Assembly (NCBI GenBank): GCA_033239005.1
Contig: BSQZ01000010.1
Location: 11,101,001 to 11,165,000 of the forward strand
Source: Lamellibrachia satsuma
Taxonomy: Eukaryota > Annelida > Polychaeta > Sabellida > Siboglinidae
Length of the DNA stretch: 64,000 nt
Direction of reading: 5' to 3'
Shown here: piece after piece, positions 1 to 11,286 of the stretch
Layout: every line of letters begins with the position of its first letter
How positions within the stretch are numbered: position 1 is the first letter of the stretch
Made by a program: the position numbers and the translations under genes
The notes under the pieces: generated by a model
Databases searched by the model: none
What the model saw: only the letters and a program-made list of their open reading frames with translations
What the model was told of the DNA's origin: nothing

Positions 1-215
1 AAGCCTGGTTAGAAAAGTCTAGGTCATATTTAACAAGGCTTATCAAAATTGAACAAGATTTAACTCCAAATGACAAGTTGAAAAGGAAGCCATTGATTAA
101 CGATCACCCATGTGTAGTCTGTCCTTGTCCATATTTTGTTCATTTATTAAAACATATTCACACTGCTAGCATTTACACAATAAGTAAATAATGCATTCCA
201 CTAATTTATTGTCTG
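1..215 (-). mobile_element. CR1-like LINE 3' end (family A)
   Basis: The stretch matches, with mismatches, the 3' end of the LINE at 13.8-14.6 kb and 37.1-38.6 kb. Shared words are ACAAG...AAGCCATTG, the ATGTGTAG...GTCC block, AAACATATTCACACTGCTAGCAT and ACACAATAA. The outer edge has the TTAACAAGAT-like tail motif of this family (near 33-62). It lies in a TAF7 intron. The coding part is gone. Confidence 0.6.
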
Positions 216-926
216 CGAGAATGAATACTTTCTGATATTTTAAGGCTTGGTATATAATACAGCACTCAATGGTGCACCTGGCGTACATGAACTCATACAC
301 ACACTGAGTGTACATGATTAGTGTACACTGTGCACATACAGAGAATGAGTTTCCTTTCAGTCAGTCAGCATACACTGCATCTCTTCAGCAATACATACCT
401 GAGAGATGTCGGCAGTTTTATATAAGGTTTTTCGATCGGTTGTTTTTAGAGACTCCACAATTGTTGGCAGATCAACAAGCTGAAACACAGACACACTTTG
501 AAAGGCAATAACAACAACGATGTTAATATCTACTTCGCTTAATGTTTATGAGGAAACAATATTCATATGCCCACTTTCCTCTTTTATACAAGATCTCTGC
601 CAAGAATATGATATACCGTGCCTACTAAGAATTTCTTTTTCAAATCACCTGGACCAGAACAAATCACATAGGTAGATACTTTAAGCAATTTAAAGCAAAC
701 ATTCTTGTCTTTAATTAAAATAAAGCCGAATAATATTATGCAAATGTCAGCATAATCACCAAACAGAGAAAGGTGACATCAGAAAAAAATTGCACATGAT
801 AACGTTTTAATCACTAAACTACAAATTAACCTGAATGAATATTTGAGGTTTGTCAGAAACATTACGTTCTAGATGTTGGAAATGCAATGTCTATTTGCTA
901 TGCTCACCATGCACCAAAATACAAAC
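216..926. other. TAF7 intron sequence, nothing recognised
   Basis: AT-rich intronic sequence downstream of TAF7 exon 2. The short plus-strand open frame at 308-511 has no recognisable motif and is not supported as a gene. The intron between the two TAF7 exons (1059-1742) is also unremarkable. Confidence 0.5.
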
Positions 927-1058
927 CTTTGCATTAAGCACTTCCCCACCATATATCACTTTCCCGTGTCGCATATCTGGCTGCAGCTCAATGGCCAGTT
1001 TATCTTTAAGGTTCATAGCCCCAGACTGGACATCATGTCTGAGGGCCATGGCTTGACC
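927..1058 (-). CDS. TAF7: TAF7 coding exon 2
   Basis: There are 44 codons between a TGGCAG acceptor and an AAAG|GTTTGT donor, with phase 0 at both ends. The exon encodes GQAMALRHDVQSG, then NLKDKLAIELQPDMRHGKV and YGGEVLNAK. It aligns without length change to the stretch after RLPP in vertebrate TAF7. The overlapping plus-strand frames are shadows of it. Confidence 0.87.
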
Positions 1059-1859
1059 CTGCCACATAACAGCAAGTAGTTTGTATACAGAATTAATTTG
1101 TCATGAAACTTATTAACACATGTGATTTCGTGTGATATATAATCACGGAACCCAAGATGGACTGGATGATTACTACTTTGGTAATAAATACAGTATTACA
1201 TGATATCCACCTGATCCACCAAAGGCATAAGTAGACATCACAACATTATTGATTTTTACAACAAAACAGTATTAAAGCAAAATATAAGTATAAGTTATAT
1301 CAACATGCATACTAACTACCTTACCATTGTTCTACTATTCGCAGTGAGCAGTTTAAACTAATAAATTTCTTAATTCAACCGTTTCTTGATCACTTTAAAT
1401 TCTTAGCTCAAGACCCGGACCAGACAGGGGTATGTTTGATGTAAAAACCAGGCTCTCAACATTGGAGACTGTGAATCTCTCATGACTCGGATGATCATAT
1501 TAATGTCGGTCCTGTCTCATTTAATTGGGAACGTACAAGAACGATTGAGGATGACATGCACCCTGGCAGTGACCACCCTCGATGCCAGTTTATAAAAGTC
1601 GGTTTGGCGATAATGTTCTGTAATAGGCCGACTAGTTGAATGAGACCCCGAAACACCATACAATTGTAATAACTACAACATACAGACTAGTCAGTTAATA
1701 GAATGTTACCGAGTGCTGGAAACAACTAAAACTAGAACCTACCGGAGGAAGACGAAGAATAATTTGTTGCTCCACATCAAACACAGCATCTTCCTTCTTT
1801 TTTGGTGCCAAGTTGCTTTTTGAAGTCATTTCTACGATTCTTTAATCCAATTTAATATC
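927..1859 (-). CDS. TAF7: TAF7 (TFIID subunit 7), 5' part of gene, two coding exons, continues beyond left edge
   Basis: TAF7 is a subunit of the general transcription factor TFIID, acting in the nucleus at RNA polymerase II promoters and binding TAF1. On the minus strand the CDS is join(1829..1743, 1058..927), 219 bases or 73 codons with no stop. Exon 1 ends in IILRLPP and exon 2 continues with VQSG, NLKDKLAIELQPD and RHGKV. This matches the conserved N-terminal TAF7 domain (in human, RLPPEYA, VQSG, NLKDRLTIELHPDGRHG). Introns start with GT and end with AG, both in phase 0. The remaining part of a roughly 350-residue protein must lie left of position 1. An acceptor (TTTCCAG) at about 1860-1866 lies 30 bases before the ATG, so the 5' UTR is split. 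The family call rests on recalled motifs, not an alignment. Confidence 0.85.
1743..1829 (-). CDS. TAF7: TAF7 coding exon 1
   Basis: There are 29 codons from the ATG at 1829 to a CCG|GTAGGT donor. The protein begins MTSKSNLAPKKKEDAVFD and ends QQIILRLPP. The ATG is chosen because it is the first in frame after the acceptor at about 1860 and gives the usual short charged leader before the conserved ILRLPP block. The exon also carries 30 bases of 5' UTR (1830-1859). Confidence 0.85.
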
Positions 1860-3140
1860 CTGGAAAGGAAGCAGAGTAAAAAAATTATGAATCAGTTTTA
1901 GCGTAAATAAATTTTAAATAGTACACAGGGCCATCCAGTATACACCTATAAATAGCCCAAATTTCAAGGTATACACCAGTTGGTCTACTCGTTTAAAAGG
2001 TATATCCCAGTTGGACAATGGCTCACCTTACATTGTGCACAGTGGAGCATACACCCTTAATACAAAATATATATGTTTCGCTTTTCATTTCATTTAATAC
2101 CCAAGGTTAATTAGTTTGTCAACAAATGTCTCAAAAACATCTGTATGCACAATAATTATTTTTCTCTGAAAAAGTTTACTTTGTCAGACAATTATATTCC
2201 CAGTGAACGACATATCTGACTAATGACATATCTACGTTTCTAACATGAGATTCAGTTAGATCACAAAAGGAGTAAAATTTGCTGAAACAGCAAAAACGAC
2301 TGTGGAGACGATAGTCTCTATTATAGTATCAAAGCACTAGTACTAACTATTTTTCACTGAAAAACAATATTACCATTTAGGTGTACCACCATTTATATTG
2401 GTGAAGTGAAATGAATATTCATATATAGGCAGTTAGGCACTTCAACGAAATGCGGTGCTCCGTTCGTTTTGCGTGGGTGAAAGTTCAAGAACGGATTAGC
2501 ACTGTGGCGATTACCGAAATCTCATTCACATTTTGTTTGAGGGTTGCTTCCGATCATTTCCATCCATTATAACATGATCTTTGAAAGTGGTAATTTACTT
2601 TTCTTAGTCGTCTTTTTCTGACCTAAATTGGACCAAAATAAAGCTGAAAACATCGATTCGACGTCATAGGTGTGTTTCTATTGCAAGTTTAAGCAACATC
2701 GCATTACTTCACAGAATAGTTGATGCTACTAACATGTTCTATAGTCAAAGTTTGTCTGTTGGGGAAACCATTGTTGCTCCATCTGAACGTGATGTGGTTT
2801 TAGAGCTACGCAAGGTTGTAAAATTTTATGGATCTGCGAGAGCGAGTCTCCAGTCCAGAACGAAATCATGACTTATTTAAATTACTTTTTGAATTGAATT
2901 CACTACCAAGCCAAATAATACTGTCTGTTTTATTTTGTTAGCAAAACAAATGTTATTAATGGTTTATGCAGGATATTGATAATTTTGCTATCTTTAATAG
3001 AATACGCAATTTGTCAATGATTTTGACAAAAATAAATATGCGCAAGAACTTGATGAGTATTCTGAATCACAAACAATTATTTAAATAAATGCAAAACTAC
3101 TTGCACTGAGTCTGAGGACATTGAAGGCAGAGACATTATC

Positions 3141-3456
3141 TTAACATTTACATACATATTTATTAAATATTTACTCACCTGTGAATTTTAAATGGGAACA
3201 ACTGGTTCCATTCATAAAAGTGTTTAACATTTTTATTTCAGGCTACACACATACATTTATAGGTTCATACAGGCCCCAAAGAGAATATATAAAGAGGATG
3301 TAACATAAAACACCCAATGACATTATTTTATAATTTACATACATGTTCATGAAATAGTTACTTACCTGTGAATTTCAACTGCCAACAACTGGGTTGATTC
3401 ATAACATTCATTAAGACTGAAGTATTTAAATTTTTTATTCTCTCTTTTTATTTCAG
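3141..3456. repeat. Local direct duplication, two diverged copies with donor-like sites
   Basis: Segments near 3141-3245 and 3328-3456 share ATTTACATACAT, TACTCACCTGTGAATTT / TACTTACCTGTGAATTT, CAACTGG, GATTCATAA and a TTTTTATTTCAG end. On the minus strand each copy carries a strong splice-donor match (CACAG|GTGAGTA and CACAG|GTAAGTAA). On the plus strand each ends in an acceptor-like TTTATTTCAG. Whether either is used is unknown. Confidence 0.55.
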
Positions 3457-3814
3457 ACTCAAGTACATAACAAGCAACATGTTAGGCAATGTGCACTTGA
3501 CTCGTGTGACCAATGATACACACTACGCACATACATATATAAGCAAGTATCGATGTAGTGTACTTGTATCAGTATCAATATACTGGAACTCTCTCTATCG
3601 TATCGGCCAGAAGCTTTTTATCCCTCATTGCCATTTGCAACTCTACAGTTCCAGCCCCACATCTTCTTTCAGGCAATAGATGAATGTAAATGTTGGAACA
3701 GTTTTAGGAAATAGGCTATGACAACAAAGAAATTAGAATTTACGAAAAAAAGTTGCCTGCATTGTTTTAATATAATATTATTGTTTGGCAGGGATTCCAG
3801 CATGTGTTGAAAGC

Positions 3815-4375
3815 CTCAGGCTCTGCACAAATTAAACATATATTTTCATAATTGTGGAAGTTTTTTTACTTTTATTGAAATGTGTTGGTCTGTTGAGTTT
3901 GCATGCTAATTAGCCAATATTTATTATTAATTGCATCAATTAAGTTATTAAATGAATGTGTAATGTAAATGTATGACCATAATTAATGTGTCTGTAAACC
4001 CTGAACAAATTATACAAATATCTTCATAATCATGGAAGTTATGGCCTTTTATTGAAATATGTTGGTATGTTGACTTTGTGCACTAATTAGCCAATGTTGA
4101 CTTATTAATTGAGTTACTGTTAATCAATTACTGGGTGAAGTATATTTAATACCCTAATTAATGTGTTTGTAAACCATGAACAAATATGTTCATAATCATG
4201 GAACATATGGCCTTTTATTGAAATGTGTCAGTCTGTTGACTTTATGTGCTAAATAGCCAGTGTTACTTATTTGCACTTAACTGCACTGAGTTACTGTTAA
4301 TAATAAATGAATGGGTGATGTAGATTTATGACCCTAATTAACATGCATGCAAACCCTGAACAAATTATTAAAATA
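3815..4375. repeat. Three diverged tandem copies of a ~165-175 bp unit
   Basis: The words TTCATAAT(C/T)(A/G)TGGAA, CCTTTTATTGAAAT(A/G)TGT, CTAATTAGCCA(A)TGTT, GAGTTACTGTTAAT and CCCTAATTAA(T/C) recur at about 3846, 4025 and 4190. Copies have drifted by substitutions and small indels, so the expansion is old. There is no coding potential. Confidence 0.65.
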
Positions 4376-4614
4376 TATGTACCAATAAAAAGTTATTGCA
4401 TTTTAAGCACACATTTTCTCTGTATACGAGATACAAAAAATTTACTATTTTTTTCTGTATCAAAATTGTAATATCTTTGGAACTAACAAAGGTATACTAA
4501 TAAAATAAACAGTTCTGGGTTCCTTTAGATGTCACATTTAATTTAAATAAATTCTCAATGGCAGTGTTCCAGACTATCATAACATAACTTATTTTGTTGA
4601 AGAGCCTACCGTTA

Positions 4615-4615
<1 letters not shown>

Positions 4616-4701
<86 letters not shown>
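4616..4701. repeat. (AT)n microsatellite, ~86 bp
   Basis: An uninterrupted alternating TA run. Confidence 0.97.
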
Positions 4702-4703
<2 letters not shown>

Positions 4704-5920
4704 AAAAATGGCATAATCAACTTGATATAACCGCAGTGTCAGACATACTGAAGTCTGAAATGGCTAGTTTAACGTCACTAGTGAAAATGAAATAACAATA
4801 ACGTGTAAATAAGTGTAAATATTTCGATACGCTGTCACTGTCACTGTCACCGTGTGACACTGTCACTGTCACGGTGACGTTCAAACCTGAGCGATAATAT
4901 AGTCATTTACACGATCAGTTCAGCTTATTATTGATTAACTAAGAGCAACTAGCTAAGCGAGCACACCCACTTACTAAGCATGAATTTAGTTGAGTAAATG
5001 TTATCTTGTTACGCCAATAAACACACAACACAGTGTGATTCAATTGCCTTCGAACTCGAAAAATCATCGCGTTTGCATCGTATTGCATCTCCTATTCACC
5101 AGATGACGCATAGTGAAATCGTGGCGGCACCTGGTGCACAACTGCATGATGAACACCTTTACTGGACTCAGGTGGCTTCTTGGCGAACATGCATGAATTC
5201 ATGTAATAGACTATGGATGAAATGTTCCGTAGCAGTCGCAACAAATACATTTCGGTGATCGAAGTAGGAAGCATAAGGTGATTACAAGCCAGGTTGTATA
5301 AATATGTAGCTATGCGATACAAAGTTATGTCTGTAGTAGCAACAGTTCGAAGCAGGTATTGGGAGATGCGGTGACGGTGTGATCCGGTTGATCGATGCCG
5401 ATGGGGTGTGTACCAACGTAACCGAATGAATATGGCGAATCATCGCCGCTTTCACGGAGAGAGGCCAGTCATAATCTGGTGAAAATAAGCGCGGGTAGTT
5501 AACCCCATCAAACTTATGCTGTGTAGCTTTAGACCTGTACGTGGTTTCGTTGTTTATATTGTCCGTGTATTGTGATAAACTGATGAAAGCAATGTCTTGT
5601 GACAGTGTAATGACTGATACACGCATTGCTACAGCCACATTGCCATGGCATGGGTGACGTCATCCACACATGATGAGTAGTCAACATGACTGAATCACGA
5701 GTGCGTGACAACATTTAGATGACGTTCAGGACAATATTGACATCTGTGACCTTAGAAACAATATAATTTCAGCCACATTCTACCGGTAAGCAGTGCCCCA
5801 CTTATAATTTGTTATTGAATTTAATTTAATTTAATTCAACATTTCAACAATAACAACAACAACAATATACAAACATACAACACAATGATTTCAGTAAATA
5901 TTTATATGACAGCAGCATTT
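4702..5920. other. Intergenic region, no gene recognised
   Basis: This stretch has more CpG than its surroundings. It contains a short GTCAC/GTGAC-rich palindromic stretch near 4842-4880. Overlapping open frames on both strands (up to 118 codons, 5282-5638 minus) show no family motif and no consistent splice context. It is one candidate place for the missing untranslated first exon or promoter of NIPA or TAF7, but no element can be assigned. Confidence 0.4.
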
Positions 5921-5924
5921 GAGG

Positions 5925-6145
5925 GGTGTGGTGTTCGTGTGGTATAGAGCGTCGGACTTTTTGGTTGAAGGGACCGGGGTTCAAAACCACCTGCTGCCAT
6001 TTCGAAACTTGGGCAATTTCATTCACCCCACATTGCCTGGAAGAGTCCCTTCTGCATAGTTTCTATGCCAGGGGAAGTAAAAGATCCCACACATGGAAAA
6101 GAAAAAACCTGTGATGAACTCACAAACTCTAATTAAAGCAACAGA
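5925..6145 (+). mobile_element. tRNA-derived SINE
   Basis: The sequence has an RNA polymerase III type 2 promoter arrangement. A box A-like TGGTATAGAGCG lies at 5940-5951, and a box B-like GGTTCAAAACC at 5978-5988 (consensus GGTTCGANNCC, one mismatch). The boxes are spaced as in tRNA and followed by a CACC stem-like end. A ~140-base body follows (CACCCCACATTGCCTGGAAG and on) with an A-rich end near 6095-6145. It is not a functional tRNA gene because no acceptor stem can be formed. Confidence 0.55.
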
Positions 6146-6404
6146 TGATCGTGGCTGCTATATGGAAGAAGAAGAAGCTGCAATACCTTGTAATACATAC
6201 TGGAAAGGGACATGCAAGAAGTGAAATCTAACTATAATCGAGCTAGCATATGTTTGTATGTTAATGTTTTCCTCCTAGACGGGCACCAAACTTTCAGGGA
6301 TTAATCTACGACCCCACGAATGAAACGTAGCGCCTTTACTTTTTCTAAATACATAAACCCGTATATGAAGGGTTCTTAGTGGTTTTTATGGTAAATCAAC
6401 AAAT

Positions 6405-6840
6405 GTTCGCTTCGTAAAACGTTAACTTCCCACATTCGCAGAAACCATGTGAACGTGCGGCGAAAGGTGGCGGTTTATATTACTTACATAAAACGTTAAC
6501 TTCCAACAATCGCAGAAACCATGCGCGCGCACATGGCGTATGCTTCGGTATGTAAACCGTTTGAGAGTACATAGTGCAAGTTATCCCATCCTGGGGATGG
6601 GCAAGTTTGCTAGTATTCATACAAAAGAGATCACCTGTTTGGTAAACATTGCTATCATGACTCATGTATGAAGTACCGAGTTATCTCGTCCCGGGGACGG
6701 GCATTTTTGCAAGTATTTATAATTAGCATTTCCCATTTCATAAACATATACATGAATTTATGGTTATGGTTAATTTGACAAATGAGATACATAAACTATA
6801 AATTAATTAATTTGACAAATGAAATACATAATCTATAAAT
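6405..6840. repeat. Cluster of short diverged duplications
   Basis: AAAACGTTAACTTCC and CGCAGAAACCATG occur at about 6417-6450 and again at 6487-6523. A GTTATC(C/T)C(A/G)TCC(T/C)GGGGA(T/C)GGGCA block is repeated near 6580 and 6680. AATTTGACAAATGA(G/A)ATACATAA is repeated near 6773 and 6809. Confidence 0.55.
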
Positions 6841-7059
6841 ATACATAGAAATTCTACTAATATAGGAACCTACATATGCTATTGAGCATGTTTTAAAAAA
6901 AATTTGATTGATTAGAGAAAGTGAATAAATATCATTAATCTAAATAAATTTGACAGACAATTAAGATTTGAAAGTAGTCACAACCAAAAGATAAAATGTA
7001 AAATACAAGAAGACTATATATTATATTTACTGACCAATAATGATCTGTACTTTTTCTTA

Positions 7060-7690
7060 AAGGCAAGGACATTAATTAGTGCCAATGTTTGATATTCTTA
7101 TTTAAATAATTCCATATATTTGCACCTTTCACACTGATACACATAGATTTCAATGTTGTTCTGCAATAGTTAGTGTCAAAGTTATTTTCTTGGCATTTAT
7201 TATGAGCATGAGTGTTATGTACCATTTTAAAACGAGAGAGAAAATTACTTGGCATTAATTTATTTATAGATTTTATACATTATGACCACGGATTTAAATT
7301 AATTAGGTCAAATTAAAGAAAGCTGGCTTAGTGTGAGCTGATTGAGCTCTGTATTCCAGTTGACCACGTGTTCTGATTGCATGTTTTTGTAAGATATACA
7401 AAGGCTGAATCATATTTTTGTAAGTGTTCCCCCAGATTTCACAACAGTAGCTGATATAAGTTAGTACAAGTGAACAGTATAAAGTGTACAGAGTAGTCCC
7501 ATTCAACAGCCATTTAACATGACGCATTACTGAAAGATTGTTTGCAATTTTATTATGTATAGTATTGACATGTTGAGACCATGTGAGTTTACAATCTATA
7601 TATACACCAAGGAACTTAATACAGTTTACTAGTTGAATATTAATACTATCTATGGAGTCATTGGATGTACCTTGATCTGCTGTCATTCGC
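7060..7690 (-). mobile_element. Non-LTR retrotransposon (LINE, family B) 3' coding fragment, reverse transcriptase C-terminus
   Basis: The minus strand reads CIKFLGVYIDCKLTWSQHV, then a helical thumb segment with LYCSLVLTYISYCCEIWG. A further in-frame-type continuation toward 7070 includes INKLMPSNFLSRFK and WNYLN. This is the region just after the YADD/FADD palm of Jockey/CR1-type reverse transcriptases (FLGV-ID-KL-W-HV signature). The FADD catalytic motif and all 5' sequence are missing. A 5'-truncated copy is the usual fate of target-primed insertion. Confidence 0.8.
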
Positions 7691-7733
7691 CAAAATCTTA
7701 ATTGTTAGCACTGCCCGTTGTTAAAATAAATTT

Positions 7734-7785
7734 ATGTATATATATATATATATGTATGTATATATATATAATATATGTAATATTT
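7734..7785. repeat. (TA)n/(TATG)n simple repeat
   Basis: Imperfect TATATA/TATGTA run directly beside the LINE fragment. Confidence 0.85.
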
Positions 7786-8162
7786 ATATTGATTCATGAC
7801 GAATGATGCAAAATAAAGGTCAACAATGTGGTTGTAGACCAGTTTGACACCATTAGCACCATCTGTCACAATGTGTTCTTAGATAGACCGTATTATAAAA
7901 TTATTCTCTGCCCATGCCATTTTATGTGTGGAAGCTTTTGTTGTTGTCGTTCCATTTAATTGAATTCATTGTATTTATTGTGTGCAAGCGTTTGTGTTGT
8001 GTATATATGTGTACATGTTTATGTAGAGCACATACCTTTGTTAACTTAAGGGGCATCCAGAAAACTTTGACCTAAAGTATTCTGTCAAATGCTTTACTGA
8101 TATCTAGAAATACTGCATGGACTTTTAAACATGTTGTTACTAGTTGTAGTGAATGTTCATCA

Positions 8163-8608
8163 GTATGTGTCTTATGTTTGTGTGTAGTTGGTGTGTCTTA
8201 TGTTTGTGTGTAGTTGATGTCTTATGTTTGTGTGTAGTTGATGTGTCTTACGTTTGTGTGTAGTTGGTGTGTCTTACGTTTGTGTGTAGTTGATGTGTCT
8301 TATGTTTGTGTGTAGTTGGTGTGTCTTATGTTTGTGTGTAGTTGATGTGTCTTATGTTTGTGTGTAGTTGATGTGTCTTACATTTGTGTGTAGTTGGTGT
8401 GTCTTATGTTTGTGTGTAGTTGATGTGTCTTATGTTTGTGTGTAGTTGGTGTGTCTTATGTTTGTGTGTAGTTGATGTGTCTTATGTTTGTGTGTAGTTG
8501 ATGTGTCTTATGTTTGTGTGTAGTTGGTGTGTCTTATGTTTGTGTGTAGTTGGTGTGTCTTATGTTTGTGTGTAGTTGGTGTGTCTTACGCTTGTGTGTA
8601 GTTGATGT
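8163..8608. repeat. 26-bp minisatellite, ~17 copies
   Basis: The unit is GTGTCTTATGTTTGTGTG plus TAGTTGAT. Copies differ mainly at one base (GTTGAT versus GTTGGT) and at CTTA(T/C)G. One copy is short by about 2 bases near 8213. Confidence 0.95.
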
Positions 8609-9049
8609 AGAAAGCTTAGCTGTAAGCTATGCCAAACTGTCAGTACTACTATCCCAAGTGATTATATATGACAGCATTATATGGACAGCAATCAAACTGA
8701 TGCCACAAGCAGTAACATAAACAAACTAGGTAGTTTCTAAGTTGTCCTGCCTGCTCTTGACTTTGACCTAGATACTATGATAGCAGGAATCACGATATCT
8801 CTCAGTAGACCACTGGAGGAGGACATTGTTTGATTAAATTTACTTGGACTAGTCCAGAACTTGCACTTTCCTATTGGTATCTTGAAACATACCGATTCAA
8901 TTTGGTAGAATATTTGTGTTTGTGTGCGTGTGCATGCGTGCGTGTGTGTGTATACTGTATAGTAAAATTCCAATCAACTTTTCTATTCTCTGCTGTTAAC
9001 TTTTTACCAAAATATATTAATGATTTATGCAGTTGTATATAAAGTGCCC

Positions 9050-9112
9050 ATGAACATTTTAGTGCATTCTGGCACTATATAAATGAAATAATTATTATGT
9101 TATTTAAATTAA
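9050..9112 (+). mobile_element. L2-like LINE or SINE 3' tail
   Basis: The segment TGGCACTATATAAATGAAAT with a following AAT-rich run resembles the terminal GCGCTATATAAGTA...TTATTATTA motif of the LINE ending at 43.1 kb and TGGCACTATGTTAAATAAAA at 62.5 kb. Only the tail is recognisable. Confidence 0.35.
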
Positions 9113-9690
9113 TATTATTTTTACTTTATAATCATATTGATAATTTAGCACTTTAGCAACAATACTATTTTCTCTATCTGCTTAACTGCCCATAAGTTGT
9201 TATTATGACAAGTCCACTTGCACTGTAGCACACTAAGTACTCAGGCTAATTAAGTGCATTGTTGGTTTAACTTACCCCTGAGTTGTACATCCAATTAATT
9301 ATTATCTGGCCACCTGAGACAAGCTTCCATTGTTACCAAAGGAAGTATTTCAATTTACCTGTTAGTTCAATTGGAGACACCTCACATCCAGTTATTTTAC
9401 AAAATCACAACTGTAATGTGTATTAATGCCCACTTCTCCAAAGGAAAGTTGAAAAATACTGAACATAGTAAATTTCAGTGAAATCATGAAAGTAAGCCAC
9501 TATTGTGATTATATGATTATAAATGGTCACTGACAAACTTTCTCATCTCTTCTTGTGTTCTGCTCTCATCAGCATCGTAGGGTTGATGTGGAGGACTTTA
9601 TCCCACAGTTAGTGAATTTAGCAGATAGAGATCGTCAGCTATGTTAGTACAAGACAGGTTACGCATGCTCCAAGTGCTGTACGCTACATC
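9113..9690. other. Intergenic, nothing recognised
   Basis: AT-rich sequence with no open frame, repeat array or RNA gene that I can support. Confidence 0.4.
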
Positions 9691-9694
9691 CATC

Positions 9695-9835
9695 TCAATC
9701 GTGTTCACTTAAACACCATCTCAACCTCTCCGGGAACTCAGGAAGAACTCAGCCAAAGTTGCTATTGCTGCACAAATGTTCATTCACATCATTCCAATCC
9801 TGTATATAGCCAGCCAACCAACAACATAGCCACCT
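9695..9835 (+). repeat. Interspersed repeat shared with 44.1 kb
   Basis: ACACCATCTC(A/G)AC(C/T)TCTCC(G/A)GGAA and the following CAGC...GC(T)ACG/GCT, ATTCTTTCA/ATTCATTCACATC, and GTA(T)AGCCAG words occur here and at 44,115-44,235. It is probably part of a dispersed SINE or LINE 3' region. Its class is not established. Confidence 0.45.
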
Positions 9836-10089
9836 GTTCAAAATAGCAGTCAGAGGATTCAAACTACAGATTTCTCAGACATGCCACATTTCAAGTTAAA
9901 ATTGGTATTTCTGATATGAAATTCCATATAAATCCAAATAATTTGTTCATTGGTTAATTGTCCTATAGCATTCTGATTCCAATTGAGTCTCGCCATCTAT
10001 CAGGCTATGAAATGTTCTTTCATGAAGTAAAATTTGCTAGATTTTCCCCCCAAGATCTGCCTAGTATAAAAAATTGTGCTTCGACTGCT

Positions 10090-10234
10090 ATAAGTTTATC
10101 ACTCTGTGCTATTAGTTTATCACTCTGTGTTATTAGTTTATCACTGTGGTATTAGTTTATCACTCTGTGCTATTAGTTTATCACTATGTGGTATTAGTTT
10201 ATCACTCTGTGCTATTAATTTATCACTCTGTGGT
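10090..10234. repeat. 21-bp minisatellite, ~7 copies
   Basis: The unit is ATTAGTTTATCACTCTGTGC plus T, with GTGCT/GTGTT/GTGGT variants. The unit is 7 codons, so two short frames stay open through it (repeating ISLSLCA); this is not evidence for a gene. Confidence 0.93.
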
Positions 10235-11286
10235 AAACTAATACAAAATTTCATTGCATGCAGTAGATCTCTCCATCTGTACATTCTAGCGGGTCTATCC
10301 TCTTGATTGAGAGGCCTAGATATTGTAAATGACTTAACACAACATTAATGATAACATTAATTGTGTTATTCTTACTGTGATCAACTTGGTAAAAAGGAAT
10401 TATTGCATATTGCACGTTCATATGGCTGGTGGAATCGCTTAATCATTCTCTAAGCTTCATTTATTGTAATTACTTTCTGCTGGCTTCTGATTAGTGAACT
10501 ATTGTCCTTTGTGCATTTTTGTTTTATGCATCTTTTTAGGTATCCATCTCGTTGTATGAAATACGACTATTTTATAACTGTTTTTCCTATGACAATGCAG
10601 TGTTGTGTATTGTCCACTGATAAGTTTATAATTCTCTGGCAGCCACTTCATCTGCGTTGCTTTTATCTTGAATTATGTTGTATGTTATGTCGATGAGGAA
10701 ATACATTTTATTTACTTACTCATCATGTATGATATTTTTGGACAAAATTGATGTTGGTGAGAATTTGTCATCCATAAAACATCATCCAATGTCCATCATA
10801 CCACATTTGTATGTTGCATTTTCATCTCGGACGATTGAAACCATTACTTTGCTTGTAATCTTGTTTGTACTAATTAACGACTGCAGACTATATTGTCAAT
10901 CTCATTAGAGCTGTTTTTCACCCATGTCTGTCTTAAATGTGGTTAGTCAGCTATAGTTGTTGAGTGAAATAATGTTTGGTTTCATTGTATCTCTCTTCCT
11001 TTGATCATGTTTATTCAAAATGGCACTCTAAGCTTAGCATGATAATTGCAAAATGTCAGGCTTCTTATGTCATTAATTCATCCAATGGTGTATAATGAAA
11101 TATGGTGCAAATTATTTAGTGTTTGAATTGCCTGTTGTTATGACATCAGGCATGGTTTCAGTTGGTCTTAAAATGTGTTGATACTCATCCACACTGGGAA
11201 AGTCACGCACCAGCAACTGTAGGCATTGAATGAACTTTAGTTTAAAGGTACAAAGCCTCATCGTTTTTACTGTGTGAAATCATGTA
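10235..11286. other. Intergenic, no gene recognised
   Basis: The two overlapping short frames at 10502-10908 lack any recognisable motif. No repeats are visible apart from scattered simple sequence. Confidence 0.4.

Noticed and set aside
5282..5638. 118-codon minus-strand frame
   Set aside because: No recognisable motif; frames on both strands overlap in a CpG-richer unique stretch; no splice evidence.
5940..6012. Functional tRNA gene
   Set aside because: A and B boxes are present but no acceptor or anticodon stem pairs correctly; better explained as a SINE head.
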